Source: Rhodothermus sp. (GTDB taxonomy: Bacteria > Bacteroidota > Rhodothermia > Rhodothermales > Rhodothermaceae). From it: DNA of 64,000 nt. Below the pieces are notes generated by a model. The model searched no databases. It was not told the DNA's origin and was given only the letters and a program-made list of their open reading frames with translations. The DNA lies in assembly GCA_030950375.1 (NCBI GenBank), contig JAUZRN010000012.1:1-64000 (forward strand), read 5' to 3'. A program made the translations under genes and the position numbers. Positions 60,965-64,000 of this stretch are shown one piece after another. Positions within the stretch are counted from its first letter, which is position 1, and each line of letters starts with the position of its first letter.

Positions 60965-61950
60965 GTGACCACCAGACGACGTAGCCGGGTATTGCGCAGC
61001 ACAACTTCCAGCAGCATTAACAGCAGGGCAGGTACCAGAAAGATTGCGAAACGCTCCCGGACGGTTTCATATCGGGTGACCGCCACCGGGCTTTTCTCCA
61101 GCCGATCAATTTCGGCGTAGATAGCCTGAAGCGTTCGGGCGTCGGTGGCCCGGAAGTAACGCCCTCCGGTTTTCTCGGCCACCTTCCGCATCATCGTCTC
61201 GTCGATCTCTACAGGAACGGGTTGCCGCTGCGTGCCAAACGGCGTCTGCACCGGGTAAGGGGCTTCGCCGTGACCGCTGAGCCCGATTGTGTAAATGCGG
61301 ATACCGATCTGTCGCGCCAGCTCGGCCGCTGTGAGTGGGTCAATCTCGCCCCGGTTGTTCTGACCATCGGTCAGCAGGATGATCACTTTGCTACGGGCTT
61401 CCGAGTTTTTGAGCCGATTGATCGCAGTAGCGATAGCAGTCCCGATGGCTGTGCCATCCTCGAGACGGCCAACTTGCAGGCGTTTCAGGATGGTTTGAAG
61501 AAAACGATAGTCCAGCGTGGGGGGCACCTGCGTGAAGGCCTGTCCGGCAAAAACCACGAGCCCGATACGATCAGCCTGGCGTCCCTGGATAAATTGTATG
61601 GCTGTGCGACGCGCTACCTCGAAACGACTGGGCGAAAAGTCCTGTGCAAGCATTGATGACGATAGATCGAGCACAAGCATCAGGTCACGCCCTTCGATCG
61701 TGCGCTCCTCGAAGACGTATCGCTCCTGAGGTCGAGCCAGTGCCAGAATGCCCAGCGCCAGCGCAATCAGACGCAATGCAAAGGGAAGCCCCCGCAGGCG
61801 ACTCCAGAACGTTCGAGGGGCTTCCCGAAGGGGATGAATGCTACTGTAGCGCAGATCGCCCCCGGCGCGGCGATGTTGCCACCAACGTATACCGATCAGT
61901 ACAGGCAGCAGGGCCAGGAGCCCCAGCCACCAAGGTGCCGCAAAGGTCAT
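60961..61950 (-). CDS. batA: BatA-like VWA-domain membrane protein
   Basis: 329 residues. N-terminal helices (WWLGLLALLPVLIGIRWW) and the MIDAS motif DLSSSMLAQDFSPSR mark the VWA domain, and a C-terminal helix (FAIFLVPALLLMLLEVVL) closes it. It is the first gene of the batA-batB-batC-batD operon. The MoxR ATPase that often precedes batA is not present upstream; the next gene (62011) is a secreted protein. Confidence 0.88.
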   Translation of the reverse strand: MTFAAPWWLGLLALLPVLIGIRWWQHRRAGGDLRYSSIHPLREAPRTFWSRLRGLPFALRLIALALGILALARPQERYVFEERTIEGRDLMLVLDLSSSMLAQDFSPSRFEVARRTAIQFIQGRQADRIGLVVFAGQAFTQVPPTLDYRFLQTILKRLQVGRLEDGTAIGTAIATAINRLKNSEARSKVIILLTDGQNNRGEIDPLTAAELARQIGIRIYTIGLSGHGEAPYPVQTPFGTQRQPVPVEIDETMMRKVAEKTGGRYFRATDARTLQAIYAEIDRLEKSPVAVTRYETVRERFAIFLVPALLLMLLEVVLRNTRLRRLVVT

Positions 61951-62010
61951 GCAGGCTTACTCCCGTCGTCCCGTCCAGAGAAGGTCTCACGAAGGACGGG
62001 CCGGTGGGTT

Positions 62011-64000
62011 TCAGCGGAGCACCACAAAGGTACGTTGTGCCCGTAAACGGCCAGCCTCCAACCGCACCAGATACAACCCCGAAGGTAGCTCATGCACCGG
62101 CACCACCACCCGATGCACTCCCGCCCTCTGCTGCCGATCCCGAAACACCCAGAGCGTCTGCCCCAGCACATTGTAAATAACCAACCGCACCGAAGACGGC
62201 TCCGCAAGCGCATAAGCAATCGTAATCTGTCGAGTAGCCGGATTGGGATAGGGTGGCTCCAGCCGGAACGACTGGGGCCGCTGCACCGGTTGCGTAGCAG
62301 TCGCCCGGGCGATCTCCAGCACATAGTCTTCTACTTCCCCATCACCGGCAATGCCCCAGAACGAAAGACTATCCTCCGAGGAAATGCGGAAGCGGGCATA
62401 GGTGCGCCCGAGAGCTGCCGAATCCGGCACATGGAACTGCAGCTGATGCGTACCGCTGCTGAGCAACGTGTCGACGATCACATGCTCGAGTGAATCGGCC
62501 CAGTCGTGGTCCTGGTTGAAGTCGACCCAGGCGTTCAGGTAGCCCTGGCTGCCACTGACCGTGACCGTTACGGTGGCCCACTGGCCGGGCGTGACCGAGC
62601 CGGGCAGTTGCACGCCATCCTCATCGTTACCGTCGCCCTGGGCCAGCGAGTCGGGTTGGCCGTCCCACTCCGGGTCGATCAGGTCGCCCAGCCAGAGATT
62701 GCCGATGATGTGGCCGGCGGCGGGGTAGCGCTGGTTGGCCAGTAGGGTGGGATAGCCAGAAGCCGCCGCACTGTCGGGCGCATCGCCAAAGTCAATGAAA
62801 GGCTGCTGGGGAACGGCGCGGATTTCCACCATATAGTCTTCGACCTCTCCGTCAAAGGCAATCCCTGTGGGCGCGGTGATAGAGCCTCCTACCGTGGTAA
62901 AGCGTACCCGCATGAACGTATAGCTTAGACTGGCATCTGCAGGCACCGTAAACTTGACGCGTGCCAGTGGAACGCCCGTAGACACAAACTGGTCACGCAC
63001 GACGTACTCACCGGCATCATCCCAGTCTCCATCTCGATTAAAGTCCACCCAGACGTGCAGGTAGCCGCCTACGGAATTAAGGGTGCTGATCTCTACCGGA
63101 TATCCTGCATAGAAGATGGGTAGTGGTTGCGTCCACAGGGTAGGAGGAGCGCCCTGGGGTAGGAGCACCGGCACATGGAAGAGAATGCCGTCGTCATCGT
63201 CGCGAGGATCATCGAAGTCATCCCCATCGGCCACGAGGCTTTCTCGGCCATCGGCCTCCAAGTCAATCCAGCGGCCCAGGCGGACGTTGAAGATACCGGC
63301 ATGCCGGGCCCCGTCGTTTTTCAGTGTGGTGGGATAGCCGAAAGGAATGGGAAGCTGGGAGGGGCTCGTCTCCGGGGCATCGCCAAAATCAAGCCCGGTC
63401 GTAACGTCCACAGAGACAGAATCTACCTCTACAATTTCAAACTCCGAGGTATTCCCCTCGGCGTCTGTCGCCGTAAGGGCCAGCCAATCGCCCTTCAGTA
63501 CACCCAGATTCGCTGCCTTCCCCAGGGTCACCCGTACATCTGTTCTTGCAGAGGCTTGCGGATAGGTCAACGTTGTAAGAAACCGGCTGGTCGGATCTAA
63601 AGCTGCTCCCAGAAGTTTCTCGGCAGTGAAAACCTCGACGCTCAGCGGATATGTTGCATGGTTGGAATCACTATCGACCCGATAAAGCAAGACCAGATCC
63701 CCATTCCAATCAATATAGGCAGCCAGATTCTCCGGCGTGTTCTGTAGCTTATTAGCCCCCCTATCTACATCATTATCGTCGTTTATAGGTGGGCCACTAT
63801 CATACTCCAGATCAATTGCGTTACACCAACCTATGGGTATAAACTGGCAGAATCCATCAAATACCGTCTGGCTAATTCGATTACTTCGTGCTTGCTTGGT
63901 CGTATCCGTCTCTACAATAGCAATGCCGGCCTCAGTAAAATCGAAAACAAGGTTCTTCAGAAAATCATTGTGCGAGCTATTTTCAACATATATGCCGGCT
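62011..64000 (-). CDS. Secreted GEVED-domain protein with parallel beta-helix region and sorting domain (N terminus beyond the edge)
   Basis: The minus frame is open from the right edge to the stop at 62011, giving at least 663 residues; the TTG at 63690 is not taken as the start. Near the edge, residues such as AGIYVENSSHNDFLKNLVF and AGIAIVETDTT resemble a parallel beta-helix (NosD-type) repeat. Two GEVED domains follow, each with VDFNRDGDW- or VDFNQDHDW-type loops and the GEVEDYM or GEVEDYV signature. A type IX-like sorting domain (PPYPNPATRQITI ... RTFVVLR) ends it. It is probably a large cell-surface adhesin or carbohydrate-binding protein; the N-terminal domain cannot be seen. Confidence 0.8.
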   Translation of the reverse strand, partial: AGIYVENSSHNDFLKNLVFDFTEAGIAIVETDTTKQARSNRISQTVFDGFCQFIPIGWCNAIDLEYDSGPPINDDNDVDRGANKLQNTPENLAAYIDWNGDLVLLYRVDSDSNHATYPLSVEVFTAEKLLGAALDPTSRFLTTLTYPQASARTDVRVTLGKAANLGVLKGDWLALTATDAEGNTSEFEIVEVDSVSVDVTTGLDFGDAPETSPSQLPIPFGYPTTLKNDGARHAGIFNVRLGRWIDLEADGRESLVADGDDFDDPRDDDDGILFHVPVLLPQGAPPTLWTQPLPIFYAGYPVEISTLNSVGGYLHVWVDFNRDGDWDDAGEYVVRDQFVSTGVPLARVKFTVPADASLSYTFMRVRFTTVGGSITAPTGIAFDGEVEDYMVEIRAVPQQPFIDFGDAPDSAAASGYPTLLANQRYPAAGHIIGNLWLGDLIDPEWDGQPDSLAQGDGNDEDGVQLPGSVTPGQWATVTVTVSGSQGYLNAWVDFNQDHDWADSLEHVIVDTLLSSGTHQLQFHVPDSAALGRTYARFRISSEDSLSFWGIAGDGEVEDYVLEIARATATQPVQRPQSFRLEPPYPNPATRQITIAYALAEPSSVRLVIYNVLGQTLWVFRDRQQRAGVHRVVVPVHELPSGLYLVRLEAGRLRAQRTFVVLR

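Noticed and set aside
1-64000. CRISPR arrays, tRNA and rRNA genes
   Set aside because: No evenly spaced repeats and no tRNA T-loop or acceptor patterns were found by eye in the intergenic regions.

Overview
The window looks like chromosome of a GC-rich, thermophile-like member of the Rhodothermota/Bacteroidota, closest in style to Rhodothermus. This is an inference from gene content: secreted proteins with type IX-like C-terminal sorting domains, a PorV-like protein, a TonB receptor with a carboxypeptidase-like N-terminal domain, a Bat operon and a Bacteroidota-type promoter. No rRNA, tRNA, CRISPR array or intact insertion sequence was recognised.

Left part (1-24,050). Two AAA-type ATPase genes (one cut by the left edge) precede a sulfur-metabolism region. 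It holds a flavocytochrome-c-sulfide-dehydrogenase/SQR-like flavoprotein divergent from a three-gene molybdoenzyme operon (fused Fe-S/NrfD membrane subunit, cytoplasmic molybdopterin subunit, TorD-like chaperone). Further right are a SulP permease, two rhodaneses, a CxxCH lipoprotein, a thioredoxin, a TauE/SafE exporter, a CstB-like persulfide dioxygenase-rhodanese, a YeeE/YedE pair and an ArsR-type regulator. Together they suggest oxidation or detoxification of sulfide through persulfide and sulfite, with export of the products. Two short sequence motifs recur upstream of these genes and may be their operators. A heavy-metal operon is embedded in this region (P-type ATPase, MerT-like protein, outer-membrane barrel, two secreted HMA proteins, MerR regulator), as is a HEPN-MNT-methyltransferase cassette.

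Middle (24,050-39,200). Here are a secreted zinc metalloprotease, an S9 peptidase, SbcD, a class A penicillin-binding protein, an LpxH-like phosphatase, two rhomboid proteases and IspG. The last gene is an unusual double-length tyrosine phenol-lyase-like protein whose N-terminal half lacks the PLP lysine.

Right part (39,200-64,000). A LacI regulator with a perfect operator begins an apparent alpha-glucan locus: a parvulin-type chaperone, a TonB receptor, a large Asp-rich surface protein, a PorV-like protein, a multi-domain secreted protein and two GH13 enzymes. No SusD-like protein is present. The Bat operon (batA-batB-batC-batD, minus strand) follows. The right edge cuts a secreted GEVED-domain protein with a sorting domain. 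A 55-bp repeat occurs in two intergenic regions (26.6 kb and 57.2 kb).
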